Origin: Sphingomonadaceae bacterium
GTDB lineage: Bacteria > Pseudomonadota > Alphaproteobacteria > Sphingomonadales > Sphingomonadaceae
NCBI GenBank assembly: GCA_025056155.1
Contig: JANWWL010000007.1
Location: 124,001-188,000, forward strand
DNA: 64,000 bases
Direction: 5' to 3'
In this document: positions 16,881-26,239 of the stretch, piece by piece
Layout of the letters: the number at the start of each line of letters is the position of its first letter
How positions within the stretch are numbered: position 1 is the stretch's first letter
Notes under the pieces: generated by a model
Seen by the model: only the letters and a program-made list of their open reading frames with translations
What the model was told of the DNA's origin: nothing
Databases searched by the model: none
Program-made: the position numbers and the translations under genes

Positions 16881-17828
16881 CTAGCGCATGGCTTGGACGG
16901 TCGGGGCCTCCCGTCGGTCGAGGTCGGGGCTGTCGCCCAGGTTGGCCGGCGTCATCCGCTCGACGAGGAAGTCGCGCAGCACCGACAGGCGCACCGATCC
17001 CTTGAGCTCGGAAGGATAGACGAAATAGGTCTGGAATTGCGCGCCGGGCACGTCCGGCAGCACGACCTTCACCTTGGTGGAGCTGGCGATGAGGTAGGAT
17101 GGCAGGGCCGCGATGCCGGCCCCCGCCTCCACCGCAGCCAGCACGCCCGCCGAGGAGTTGACCGACAGGGCCGGCTCTCGGGGTGGCCCGTCGTGCCCCA
17201 GCTCGAGCGCCCAGTTGAGGCTGCGCAGGTAGGGCGGGGCGGAGGGCCCGTAGGCGATGATCCGGTGCGACAGGAGGTCGTGCACCGTGCGCGGCTCGCC
17301 ATAGCGGGCGAGGTATTCGGGTGAGGCGCACAAACGGTGTCGGATGACGGCCAGGGGCCGCTGGATGAGGTCGGCCTGGGTCGGCTTCTGGAATCGGATG
17401 GCGCAGTCGGCCTCGCGCCGGGCCAGGTCCACCTCCGTATCCGAGAGGATGAGGTGGAGGCGAATGTCGGGATAGAGTTCGAGGAAGTCGGCCAATTGAC
17501 GCGGCAGCCACGACGATCCGAAGCTCACCGTGGTGGTGAGCCGCACCTCGCCGGTCGGGCGGTTGCGGGTCTGATCGATCCCGGCCCGGGCCCGAGCGAT
17601 CGAATCCTGGATCTCGCGCGTCGTGCGGTAGAGCTGTTCGCCCTCGTGGGTCAGGGCGAGGCCGCGGGCGTGGCGATGGAACAGCTTGGCATCCAGCTGC
17701 TCCTCGAGCGCGATGATCTGCCGCGACAGGGCCGGCTGCGACAGCCGCAGGCGGCGGGCGCCCTCGGTGAAGCTGCCCGCCTCGGCCACGACATGGAACA
17801 GGCGCAGCTTGTCCCAGTCGAGGGCCAT
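16881..17828 (-). CDS. LysR family transcriptional regulator
   Basis: 315 aa. The N-terminal winged helix-turn-helix is typical (WDKLRLFHVVAEAGSFTEGA; RLRLSQPALSRQIIALEEQL), followed by the effector-binding periplasmic-protein-like domain (LTTTVSFGSSWLPRQLADFL; GAGIAALPSYLIASSTKVKV). Its ATG overlaps the trxB stop by one base (TGATG), so it is co-transcribed with trxB. Target genes are not evident; control of redox or thiol functions would fit the pairing but is only inference. Confidence 0.92.
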   Translation of the reverse strand: MALDWDKLRLFHVVAEAGSFTEGARRLRLSQPALSRQIIALEEQLDAKLFHRHARGLALTHEGEQLYRTTREIQDSIARARAGIDQTRNRPTGEVRLTTTVSFGSSWLPRQLADFLELYPDIRLHLILSDTEVDLARREADCAIRFQKPTQADLIQRPLAVIRHRLCASPEYLARYGEPRTVHDLLSHRIIAYGPSAPPYLRSLNWALELGHDGPPREPALSVNSSAGVLAAVEAGAGIAALPSYLIASSTKVKVVLPDVPGAQFQTYFVYPSELKGSVRLSVLRDFLVERMTPANLGDSPDLDRREAPTVQAMR

Positions 17829-18793
17829 CAGGCGGCCTCCCGTCCGGGTTCCTGGGCCTGGGCCGCCAGGAACCGCTCCGCCTCGAGGGCCGCCATGCAG
17901 CCCATGCCGGCGGCGGTCACGGCCTGTCGGAAGTGCCGGTCCTTCACGTCGCCCGCCGCGAACACGCCGGGCACGCTGGTGGCGGTGGAATCGGGGGCCG
18001 TGACGATGTAGCCTGCCGCGTCCATCTCGAGCTGGCCCCGGAACAGGCCGGTGGCCGGATCATGACCGATGGCGACGAACACCCCGTCCACCGGCAGGCG
18101 CCGGAAGGCCCCGGTCCGCGTGTCGGCCAAGTGCAGGGCGGCCACGCCCATCCCGTCCGGCGTCGCCTCGATGTCGGTCACCACCGCGTTCCAGATCACG
18201 GCGATCTTGGGGTGCGCGAACAGCCGGCGCTGATTGGTGGCATCCGCCCGCAGGCGGTCGCGCCGGTGGATCAGCGTCACCTGCCGGGCAAAGTTGGTAA
18301 GGAACAGCGCCTCTTCCACGGCCGAATTGCCGCCGCCCACCACGGCCACGTGCCGGTCGCGGAAGAAGAACCCGTCGCAGGTGGCGCACGCCGACACGCC
18401 CCGACCGCGCAACTTCGCCTCCGCCGGCAGGCCCAGCCAGCGGGCCGTCGCCCCGGTCGCGATCACCAGCGCCTCGGCCCGGAACACGAGCCCGCCGTCG
18501 GTCTCGACCCGGAACGGCCGGTGCCTGAGGTCGACCGCCGTGGCCACGTCGGCCACCAGCTCCACGCCCAGATGGCGCATCTGGGCTTCCATCCGGGCCA
18601 TCAGATCGGGCCCCAGCACGCTGGTGTCGCCCGGCCAGTTCTCGACCTCGGTCGTGATGGTGAGTTGCCCCCCGGGCTGTAACCCCTGGATCACCACCGG
18701 CTGCAGCGCGGCCCGCGCGCCATAGATGGCCGCGGTGGCGCCGGCCGGGCCGGAACCCAGGATCAAAAGCCGCGTCGATCGTTCCTCTGACAT
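17828..18793 (-). CDS. trxB: Thioredoxin-disulfide reductase
   Basis: 321 aa flavoprotein that reduces thioredoxin with NADPH. FAD motif ILGSGPAGATAAIYGARAAL, redox pair CATC (Cys136, Cys139), NADPH motif VVGGGNSAVEEALFL with HRRDRLRA, and the late FAAGDVKDRHFRQ are all present. The start at 18793 is preferred to ATG 18811 because the upstream one lies inside the proposed -10 and 18793 has GAGG ahead of it. Confidence 0.96.
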   Translation of the reverse strand: MSEERSTRLLILGSGPAGATAAIYGARAALQPVVIQGLQPGGQLTITTEVENWPGDTSVLGPDLMARMEAQMRHLGVELVADVATAVDLRHRPFRVETDGGLVFRAEALVIATGATARWLGLPAEAKLRGRGVSACATCDGFFFRDRHVAVVGGGNSAVEEALFLTNFARQVTLIHRRDRLRADATNQRRLFAHPKIAVIWNAVVTDIEATPDGMGVAALHLADTRTGAFRRLPVDGVFVAIGHDPATGLFRGQLEMDAAGYIVTAPDSTATSVPGVFAAGDVKDRHFRQAVTAAGMGCMAALEAERFLAAQAQEPGREAA

Positions 18794-18811
18794 TCGCACC
18801 TCGCGGTCCAT

Positions 18812-18840
18812 GAGCTAGGCGCATGGGACCAGTGTGACAA
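18812..18840 (-). promoter_or_regulatory. Promoter of trxB-lysR
   Basis: Leftward TTGTCA (18840-18835) and TAGCTC (18817-18812) are separated by 17 nt; transcription would start near 18805, 12 nt before the chosen trxB ATG. Confidence 0.5.
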
Positions 18841-18860
18841 GCTGCGGCACGGCGCAACGG

Positions 18861-18889
18861 TTGCCAGCCCGTTGCTTCAACCCTAGCTC
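18861..18889 (+). promoter_or_regulatory. Promoter of the Lrp-type regulator
   Basis: TTGCCA (18861-18866), 17-nt spacer, TAGCTC (18884-18889). The predicted start near 18896 falls inside the palindrome at 18895-18910. Confidence 0.45.
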
Positions 18890-18894
18890 GCGCA

Positions 18895-18910
18895 TTGCGA
18901 AAATACGCAA
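18895..18910. promoter_or_regulatory. Palindromic operator, likely Lrp autoregulatory site
   Basis: TTGCG-AAAATA-CGCAA: perfect 5-bp arms around an A/T centre, 12 nt upstream of the Lrp-type gene and over its predicted transcription start. Lrp/AsnC proteins bind such inverted repeats with an A/T-rich middle and usually repress their own gene. Confidence 0.5.
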
Positions 18911-18921
18911 GGGCAAGGCTG

Positions 18922-19428
18922 ATGCACGGACAAGCCGAAACCGAGGTCGCGCGGCCCCGCCGGTCGGAGCTGGACCGGATCGATCGGTTCATCCTGCGCA
19001 CCCTTCAGGAGGAGGGGCGGATCACCAACGTGGAGCTGGCAAGGCGCGCCGGGCTCACGGCCCCGCCTTGCCTGCGGCGCGTGCGCGCGCTGGAGCAGGC
19101 CGGGATCATTCGTGGCTATCACGCCGACATCGCGCCCGAGGCCGTCGGCTGGCCCGTGACGGTCTTCGCGTTCGTGAGCCTCAAGAGCCAGGCCGAAGAC
19201 GACCTCCGGGCCTTCGAGGCCTATGTCGCCTCGCTGCCCGAAGTGCGCGAATGCCACATGCTGAGCGGCGAGACGGACTTCCTGTTGCGCATCGTGGCGC
19301 GCGACCTGCCGGGGTTCCAGGCGTTCCTGAGCGGCAAGCTCACCACCGCTCCGAACGTGGCCAGCGTCAAGACGTCGCTTACCTTGCGCACGTCGAAGAC
19401 GGAGGTCGGCGTCCCCGTCGAGGTCTAG
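18922..19428 (+). CDS. Lrp/AsnC family transcriptional regulator
   Basis: 168 aa from ATG 18922; the upstream TTG at 18895 lies in the proposed operator. Residues 15-65 form the Lrp helix-turn-helix (LDRIDRFILRTLQEEGRITN; ELARRAGLTAPPCLRRVRAL), then the RAM/AsnC effector domain (VTVFAFVSLKSQAEDDLRAF; VRECHMLSGETDFLLRIVAR). The family senses amino acids. It diverges from trxB across 128 nt, so it may also influence trxB, but that is inference. rluB begins 4 nt after its stop. Confidence 0.92.
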   Translation: MHGQAETEVARPRRSELDRIDRFILRTLQEEGRITNVELARRAGLTAPPCLRRVRALEQAGIIRGYHADIAPEAVGWPVTVFAFVSLKSQAEDDLRAFEAYVASLPEVRECHMLSGETDFLLRIVARDLPGFQAFLSGKLTTAPNVASVKTSLTLRTSKTEVGVPVEV

Positions 19429-19432
19429 GGCC

Positions 19433-20425
19433 ATGGCCCGCCCGCCGCGGCGTTGGGGTGGCGCGCGGCAGGGATCTCAGCCGACGTCGAGCGGCCCGAA
19501 AGGCCCCGACGCGGGGGCCGGCGCACGGCCGGGACGCGCGGCATCCGCCGGCGCCCCGGAGGACCCCGAAGACACGCGCGCCGCGCGGCAGGACACGGCA
19601 GGCCGGGGCCGACGGAAGCGGGGGAAGGCGGGCCGCGCCCGGGCAGCCGCCGCCCCTTCCGAGCGCGCCCGCCCAGGCGCGGCGGGCCCGGCCCACGGAC
19701 CACCCCAGCGGATCGCCAAGCTCCTGGCCCGGGCCGGCCACGGGTCGCGCCGCGAGATCGAGCGGCTGATCGCCGAGGGGCGGGTCGCCGTGGGCGGCAC
19801 CCCGATCACGACGCCCGCCACGCGCCTTCCCGATCTCGCCGGGGTGACGGTGGATGGCCGGCCGGCCCGCGCGCCCGAACCTCCCCGCCTGTTCCTGTTC
19901 CACAAGCCGCCGGGCGTGCTCACCACCGCCCGGGATCCGGCCGGTCGGCCCACTCTGGCCGACGTGCTGCCGGCCGACCTGCCGCGCCTGATGCCCGTGG
20001 GCCGGCTCGACATGACGACCGAGGGCCTCCTGCTCCTGACCAACGACGGTGCGCTCAAGCGCCGGCTGGAGCTGCCGGCGAATGGGTTCCTGCGGACCTA
20101 TCGCGTGCGCGCGCTGGGCCGGGTGAGCCCTGCCGACCTCGAGCGGCTGGCCGAGGGGATCGAGATCGACGGCGTGCGCTATGGCCCCGTGGAGGCGAGC
20201 CTCGACCGGCGGGCCCGGGCCGGGGCGGCCAACGTGTGGCTCACCTTCCGCCTCGCCGAGGGCAAGAACCGCGAGATCCGCCGCCTGTGCGCTGCCTTGG
20301 GCTTGGTGGTGAACCGCCTGATTCGCGTGGGCTTCGGCCCGTTCGCCCTGGGCGACCTGCCGCCCCGCGGGATCGTCGAGGTGCCGGCGGCCGAGGTCCG
20401 CCGCCTGCTCGCCCATCGCCCATGA
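19433..20425 (+). CDS. rluB: 23S rRNA pseudouridine synthase of the RsuA/RluB family, long basic N-terminus
   Basis: 330 aa. The first 90 or so residues are a low-complexity Arg/Gly/Ala/Pro extension rich in positive charge. An S4 domain follows (RIAKLLARAGHGSRREIERL IAEGRV region), then the catalytic domain with FHKPPGVLTTARD and GRLDMTTEGLLLLTNDG, whose Asp193 is the catalytic residue, and EGKNREIRRLCAALGL. RluB converts U2605 of 23S rRNA in E. coli; RsuA or RluE-like specificity cannot be excluded. It overlaps rsmD by 4 nt. Confidence 0.88.
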   Translation: MARPPRRWGGARQGSQPTSSGPKGPDAGAGARPGRAASAGAPEDPEDTRAARQDTAGRGRRKRGKAGRARAAAAPSERARPGAAGPAHGPPQRIAKLLARAGHGSRREIERLIAEGRVAVGGTPITTPATRLPDLAGVTVDGRPARAPEPPRLFLFHKPPGVLTTARDPAGRPTLADVLPADLPRLMPVGRLDMTTEGLLLLTNDGALKRRLELPANGFLRTYRVRALGRVSPADLERLAEGIEIDGVRYGPVEASLDRRARAGAANVWLTFRLAEGKNREIRRLCAALGLVVNRLIRVGFGPFALGDLPPRGIVEVPAAEVRRLLAHRP

Positions 20426-20958
20426 GGATCGTGGCCGGGCGCTGGCGCTCGCGCCGGCTGGTGGCCCCCGAAGGCCGCCGCACCCGACCCACGGCCGACC
20501 GCGTGCGCGAGACGCTGTTCGCGATGCTGGGAAGTCGGCTGGGCGATTGGGCGGGGCTTGCGGTGCTCGACCTGTTCGCCGGCTCGGGCGCGCTCGCCCT
20601 CGAGGCGCTGTCGCGCGGAGCGGCCGAAGCCCTGCTGATCGACACGGATCCCGCCGCTCGGCGCGCCGCCGAGGCCAACATTCGCGCGCTGGGGGCGCCC
20701 GCCAGGGTGTGGCCTGTCGACGCCACCCGCCTGCCGCCCGCCCCCCGAGCCTTCGGCCTGGTGCTGGCCGACCCGCCCTGGGGCCGGGGCTTGGCCGGGC
20801 CGGCTCTGGTGGCCGCCTTGGCCCAGGGCTGGATCGCCCCGGGCGCCTGGGTCGCGGTCGAGACGGGGCGGGCCGAAGACGTCGACGTCCCCGGCCTGGA
20901 GCCGGTCGTGACGCGCGCGGTGGCCGCCAGCCGGTTGCACCTGCTGCGGCGGTCCTGA
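20422..20958 (+). CDS. rsmD: 16S rRNA (guanine(966)-N(2))-methyltransferase
   Basis: 178 aa starting at ATG 20422 inside the rluB stop (ATGA). The opening MRIVAGRWRSRRLVAPEG and RPTADRVRETLFAMLG are characteristic of RsmD; the SAM motif is DLFAGSGALALEALSRGA and the catalytic motif ADPPW. It methylates G966 in 16S rRNA. Pairing with an rRNA pseudouridine synthase makes a small rRNA modification operon. Confidence 0.94.
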   Translation: MRIVAGRWRSRRLVAPEGRRTRPTADRVRETLFAMLGSRLGDWAGLAVLDLFAGSGALALEALSRGAAEALLIDTDPAARRAAEANIRALGAPARVWPVDATRLPPAPRAFGLVLADPPWGRGLAGPALVAALAQGWIAPGAWVAVETGRAEDVDVPGLEPVVTRAVAASRLHLLRRS

Positions 20959-21001
20959 CGCGGCCTCCGGGCGCGCTTGTAACGCCCGGGGGGCGGCCGC
21001 T

Positions 21002-23278
21002 ATGCCGCGGCCCAAGGCGATGCACGCGGCCGATCCGCCCTGGCTTGAAGGGCTCAACCCGCCCCAGCGCGAGGCTGCCACGGCCCTCGACGGGCCGGTG
21101 CTGGTGCTGGCTGGGGCGGGCACGGGCAAGACCCGCGCCCTCACGGCCCGGCTGGCCCATATCCTCGCCGAACGGCGGGCGTGGCCGTCGCAGATCCTGG
21201 CCGTCACCTTCACGAACAAGGCCGCGCGCGAGATGCGCGCGCGCCTGCGCGCCCTGATCGGCCCGGAAGCCGAAACTATGCCCTACCTCGGTACGTTCCA
21301 CGCCACCGCCGCGCGCATGCTGCGCCGGCACGCCGAGCTCGTGGGCTTATCGCCCAGCTTCGCGATCCTCGACCCCGACGACCTCGAGCGGCTGGCCCGC
21401 CGCGTGATCGACGAGGCCAAGCTCGACGAACGCCGCTGGCCGGCCCGGCAGCTGTGCGCGCTCATCGACCGGTGGAAGAACCGGGGGCTGGGCCCTGAGG
21501 AGGTGCCCGAGGCGGAAGCACAGGCCTTCGCCCATGGTCGGGGCGCGGAACTTTACGGTCGCCTCCAGGCCGAGCTGCGGCAGCTCAACGCCTGCGACTT
21601 CGGCGACCTGCTGTTGCACCTCATCGCCATCCTGCGCCGGCACGACGACGTACGCGCCCGGTGGCAGGCCCAGTTCCGCTACCTGTTGGTCGACGAATTC
21701 CAGGACACGAACGCCGCGCAATATCTCTGGCTGCGGCTGCTGGCCGCCCCCGCCTTCGGCGGCCACGGGCAGGTGGCCTGCGTGGGCGACGACGACCAGT
21801 CCATCTATTCCTGGCGCGGCGCGGAGATCGGCAACATGCTGGGCTTCGCCCGCGACTTCCCCGGCGCCCGCCTCATCCGGCTCGAGCAGAACTATCGGTC
21901 GACTGGCCACATCCTGGGCGCGGCGAGCGCGCTGATCGCCGCCAACCGCCACCGGCTGGGCAAGACGCTGTGGACCGAGGCCGGCGCGGGCGAGCCGGTG
22001 GAGGTGGTGACCGTGTGGGACGGCGAGGAGGAAGCGCACGCGGTGGCCCAGCGGATCGAGCGGCTGGAGCGCGAAGGGACGTCCTTGGCCGAGGTCGCCA
22101 TCCTGGTGCGCGCCCAGTTCCAGACGCGGGCGTTCGAGGAATGCTTCCTGCGCCTCGGCCTGCCCTACCGCATCGTGGGGGGCGTGCGCTTCTACGAGCG
22201 GGCCGAGATCCGCGACGCGCTGGCCTATCTGCGCACGGTCGTCCGGCCCGACGACAGCCTGGCCTTCGAGCGGATCGTCAACACCCCCCGCCGGGGGCTG
22301 GGGGAGAAGTCGATCGCGCGCATCCGCGCCTTCGCCCGCCAGGCCGGCCTGGCGCTGCCGGCAGCCGCCGAGCGGATCGCCGAGACCGACGAGCTGGGGG
22401 CGACCGCCCGCCGGGGCCTTCGGGACCTGATCGGCAAGATCGGCGAATGGCGGGCGGCGCTTCCCACGACGGAGCCGGCGGCCCTCTTGGACACGATCCT
22501 CGACGGATCGGGCTACCGGGCGATGCTGTCGGCCGACCGGTCGGCCGAGGCCGAGGGGCGGCTTGAGAACCTGCGCGAGCTCGTGCGCGCCGTGGAGGAG
22601 TTCCCCGACCTCGGATCCTTTCTCGACCACGTGGCCCTGGTCATGGACAACGAGCGGGAGGACGGCCGAGCGCGCGTCACGCTCATGACGCTGCACGCCG
22701 CCAAGGGCCTGGAGTTCGACCACGTGTTCCTGGCCGGGTGGGAGGAGGGGCTGTTTCCGTCGCTGCGCGCGCTGGAGGAAGGGGGGGAAGCGGCACTCGA
22801 GGAGGAACGGCGGCTGGCCTACGTGGGCCTCACGCGGGCCCGGCGGCGGGCGACGATCCTGTCGGCCGCCAGCCGGCGCATCCACGGCCAGTGGACGAGT
22901 GCGCTGCCCAGCCGGTTCCTGGACGAACTGCCGGATGCGCACGTGCACCGCACGACGACCATGACCGGCGGGCCCAGTCTGTGGCGGGCGGCAGTGGGGC
23001 GGGCGGACGACCCCTTCGCCCACCTGGCGCAAGCCGGCGGCCGCGGCCCCGGCGTGGTGCGGGCCGCCCGGCACCCCGGCGGCCCGACCCGCCTCGACGG
23101 CCTGGCGGCCGCACGAACCCTGCCGGCCAACCCGGCGATCGGCGTCGGGGCGCGGGTGTTCCACGACAAGTTCGGCATGGGCACGGTGCGCGCGCGCGAC
23201 GCCTCCAAGCTCGAGGTGGAGTTCGACCATGCGGGCATCCGCATGGTGATGGATGGCTTCGTCCAGCCGATGCCCTAG
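21002..23278 (+). CDS. uvrD: UvrD/PcrA-type ATP-dependent 3'-5' DNA helicase
   Basis: 758 aa, superfamily 1A helicase used in excision repair and replication restart. Motifs: Q-motif LNPPQREAA, Walker A AGAGTGKTRALTARL, Ia AVTFTNKAAREM, Walker B LVDEFQDTNAAQYL, III VGDDDQSIYSWRGAEIGNML, IV RLEQNYRSTG, V VTLMTLHAAKGLEFDHVFL, VI LAYVGLTRARRR. The C-terminal Tudor-like segment (GARVFHDKFGMGTVRARD) is kept, as in UvrD/PcrA proteins that bind RNA polymerase. Another ATG at 21020 is possible. It ends convergently with the merC-type gene, sharing the CTAG of both stops. Confidence 0.95.
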   Translation: MPRPKAMHAADPPWLEGLNPPQREAATALDGPVLVLAGAGTGKTRALTARLAHILAERRAWPSQILAVTFTNKAAREMRARLRALIGPEAETMPYLGTFHATAARMLRRHAELVGLSPSFAILDPDDLERLARRVIDEAKLDERRWPARQLCALIDRWKNRGLGPEEVPEAEAQAFAHGRGAELYGRLQAELRQLNACDFGDLLLHLIAILRRHDDVRARWQAQFRYLLVDEFQDTNAAQYLWLRLLAAPAFGGHGQVACVGDDDQSIYSWRGAEIGNMLGFARDFPGARLIRLEQNYRSTGHILGAASALIAANRHRLGKTLWTEAGAGEPVEVVTVWDGEEEAHAVAQRIERLEREGTSLAEVAILVRAQFQTRAFEECFLRLGLPYRIVGGVRFYERAEIRDALAYLRTVVRPDDSLAFERIVNTPRRGLGEKSIARIRAFARQAGLALPAAAERIAETDELGATARRGLRDLIGKIGEWRAALPTTEPAALLDTILDGSGYRAMLSADRSAEAEGRLENLRELVRAVEEFPDLGSFLDHVALVMDNEREDGRARVTLMTLHAAKGLEFDHVFLAGWEEGLFPSLRALEEGGEAALEEERRLAYVGLTRARRRATILSAASRRIHGQWTSALPSRFLDELPDAHVHRTTTMTGGPSLWRAAVGRADDPFAHLAQAGGRGPGVVRAARHPGGPTRLDGLAAARTLPANPAIGVGARVFHDKFGMGTVRARDASKLEVEFDHAGIRMVMDGFVQPMP

Positions 23279-23661
23279 ACGCGCTGGCGCGCTTGCCAGT
23301 TGCGCAGGTGGCTTACCGCCACGGTCAGACCACCCAGGGCGGTGAGCCACGCTTCCAGCGGTTCGTGCCCGTGCAGGGCGGCGCCCGTCGCCATGATGGC
23401 GAAGCCCGCCAGCCCCAGCGCCGGGATGGCCGGTTCGCGGTGGACGGCGAAACCCCCCACGAGGGCCGCCACCGACACGGGCGCGGCCGCTGCGATGAGC
23501 GCCCAGTGAAGCCACGGCGGGCCATGGCCCACCACCAGCGCAGGCCCCAGGGCGGCGAGCGCGGGGAGGAGGAGACAGTGGATCAGGCAGAGGCTCGACA
23601 GCGCCGCCGCCACGGCATCCCACGAGGAAGCGAACCGGCGCACCCCACGACTCCCGGCCAT
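23275..23661 (-). CDS. MerC-domain integral membrane protein under a Zur-box-like operator
   Basis: 128 aa from ATG 23661. An ATG nine bases upstream (23670) lies within the operator and -10, so the shorter form is chosen; the mRNA would then be nearly leaderless. Four hydrophobic helices are visible, with the Cys/His cluster SSLCLIHCLLL in the first, as in the MerC mercury transporter family. Many MerC-domain proteins in alphaproteobacteria are found with zinc regulators rather than mercury operons; no merR, merA or merT is present here. A role in zinc or other metal handling is inferred. Confidence 0.8.
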   Translation of the reverse strand: MAGSRGVRRFASSWDAVAAALSSLCLIHCLLLPALAALGPALVVGHGPPWLHWALIAAAAPVSVAALVGGFAVHREPAIPALGLAGFAIMATGAALHGHEPLEAWLTALGGLTVAVSHLRNWQARQRV

Positions 23662-23668
23662 CACCGAC

Positions 23669-23685
23669 ATGTGATATTATTACAT
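23669..23685. promoter_or_regulatory. Zur-box-like operator
   Basis: ATGTGATATTATTACAT is a 17-bp near-perfect palindrome (7 of 8 pairs match around a central base). It differs at two places from the well-known Zur pattern ATGTTATANTATAACAT. It covers the proposed -10 of the merC-type gene, the position expected for a repressor. Fur-type recognition by a related regulator is an alternative. Confidence 0.65.
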
Positions 23686-23700
23686 CCTGTGCGCCGTCAA
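23671..23700 (-). promoter_or_regulatory. Promoter of the MerC-domain gene
   Basis: Leftward TTGACG (23700-23695) and TATCAC (23676-23671) with an 18-nt spacer lie between the nadB stop and the gene. The A/T-rich block stands out against the GC-rich surroundings. Confidence 0.5.
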
Positions 23701-23708
23701 GCGCGCCT

Positions 23709-25315
23709 TCACGGCCGCGACGGGTAGAGGATCGTGTCGCGCGGCGGGTCGGAAAGGCCCGGATAGTCGGTCGAAAAATGCAGGCCCCGGCTTTCCTTGC
23801 GGGCCTGGGCCGAGCGGACGATGAGGTCGGCCACCTCGACCACGTTGCGCAGCTCGAGGAGGTTGGGCGTCACGCGGAAGCGCCCGTAGTAGTGGTCCAC
23901 CTCGTCCCGCAGCAGGGCGACCCGGCGAGCGGCCCGCTCGAGCCGTCGGTCGGTGCGCACGATGCCCACGTAATCCCACATAAAGCGTCGCAACTCAGCC
24001 CAGTTGTGGCTCACCACCACTTCCTCGTCCGAATCCGTCACGCGGCTTTCGTCCCACGGGCGGATGGCGGGCGGCGGTGGAGTGTCGGCGAACCGGGCCA
24101 GGATGTCGTCGGCGGCCGACGCGCCGAACACCAGGCATTCAAGGAGCGAGTTGGACGCGATGCGGTTGGCGCCATGGAGCCCCGACTGCGAGACCTCGCC
24201 GATGGCGTAGAGGCCCGGCAGGTCGGTGCGGCCGTGCCGGTCGACGAGCACCCCGCCGCAGGTGTAGTGGGCGGCGGGCACCACGGGCACCGGCTGTTCG
24301 GCCGGGTCGATACCGAGCGACTTCAGGCGGGCGACGATCGTGGGGAAATGGGATTCCAGGAACGTGCGCCCCAGGTGCCGCAGGTCGAGGAACACGTGGT
24401 CGAGCCCCAGGCGCTTCATCTCGGCGTCGATCGCGCGGGCCACGATGTCTCGGGGGGCGAGTTCGGCGCGCGGGTCGTGATCGGCCATGAAGGCCCGCCC
24501 GTCGGGCAGGCGCAGGATCCCGCCCTCGCCTCTCAAGGCCTCGGTGATGAGGAAGTTCTTCACTCGGAAGTCGTAGAGGCAGGTGGGGTGGAACTGGTTG
24601 AATTCCATGTTCGACACCCGGCAGCCCGCCCGCCACGCCATGGCGATGCCGTCGCCCGTCGCACCGTCGGGGTTCGTGGAGAAACGATAGACCCGGCTCG
24701 CCCCGCCGGTGGCCAACACCACCGCCCGACCCAGCAGGCGCCGCACCACGCCCCGCTGCCGGTCGAGCGCGTAGAGGCCGTGGGCCCGGCGCTCGACGAA
24801 GCCCACCCCCTCCTCGGCGTGGCGTTCGGTGGCGATGTCGATCGCCACGTGATCGGTCAGTACCCGAATGTTGGGGTTGGCCAGGGCCGCGCGCTCGAGG
24901 GCCTTCTGCACCGCCCAGCCCGTCGCGTCGTCGACATGCACGATCCGGCGCGCGCGGTGGCCGCCTTCGCGGGTCAGGTGGAAGCGTTCCGAGACGGTCT
25001 CCCCCGGCGTGAACGGCACGCCCAAGGCCGCCAGCCGCTCGATGGCGGCCGGCGCCTGCTCGACCACGAACTCGACGACGCGCCGGTCGTTCAGGCCGCA
25101 GCCCGCGATCATCGTGTCCTCGATGTGGGCTTCGAAGGTGTCCCCCTCGTCGAGGACGGCGGCGATGCCGCCTTGCGCCCAGGCGGTGGAGCCAGCGGAA
25201 ATGTCGGCCTTCGACAGCACCAGCACCTTCAGCCGCTCGGCCAGCGCGATGGCGCAGGTCAGGCCCGCCGCGCCGCTGCCCACCACGACGACGTCGGCCA
25301 CGACGGGTTCGTCGC

Positions 25316-25319
<4 letters not shown>
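23709..25319 (-). CDS. nadB: L-aspartate oxidase
   Basis: 536 aa flavoenzyme making iminoaspartate for quinolinate in NAD synthesis. FAD motif VVVGSGAAGLTCAIALAE, substrate region STAWAQGGIAAVL, the conserved NMEFNQFHPTCLY and GEGGILRLPDG, HYTCGGVLVDRHGRTDLPGL and GEVSQSGLHGANRIASNSLL identify NadB rather than succinate dehydrogenase. The ATG overlaps the ABC ATPase stop by 4 nt. nadC is at 45133-45978; nadA is not in the window. Confidence 0.95.

Positions 25320-26235
<916 letters not shown>

Positions 26236-26239
<4 letters not shown>

Noticed and set aside
20967-20989. Inverted repeat CCGGGCG-N9-CGCCCGG before uvrD
   Set aside because: Seven-base GC arms arise often by chance here, and no T-tract or regulator suggests function.
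23275-23661. Mercury resistance operon
   Set aside because: Only a MerC-type domain is present; merR, merT, merP and merA are absent and the operator looks like Zur.
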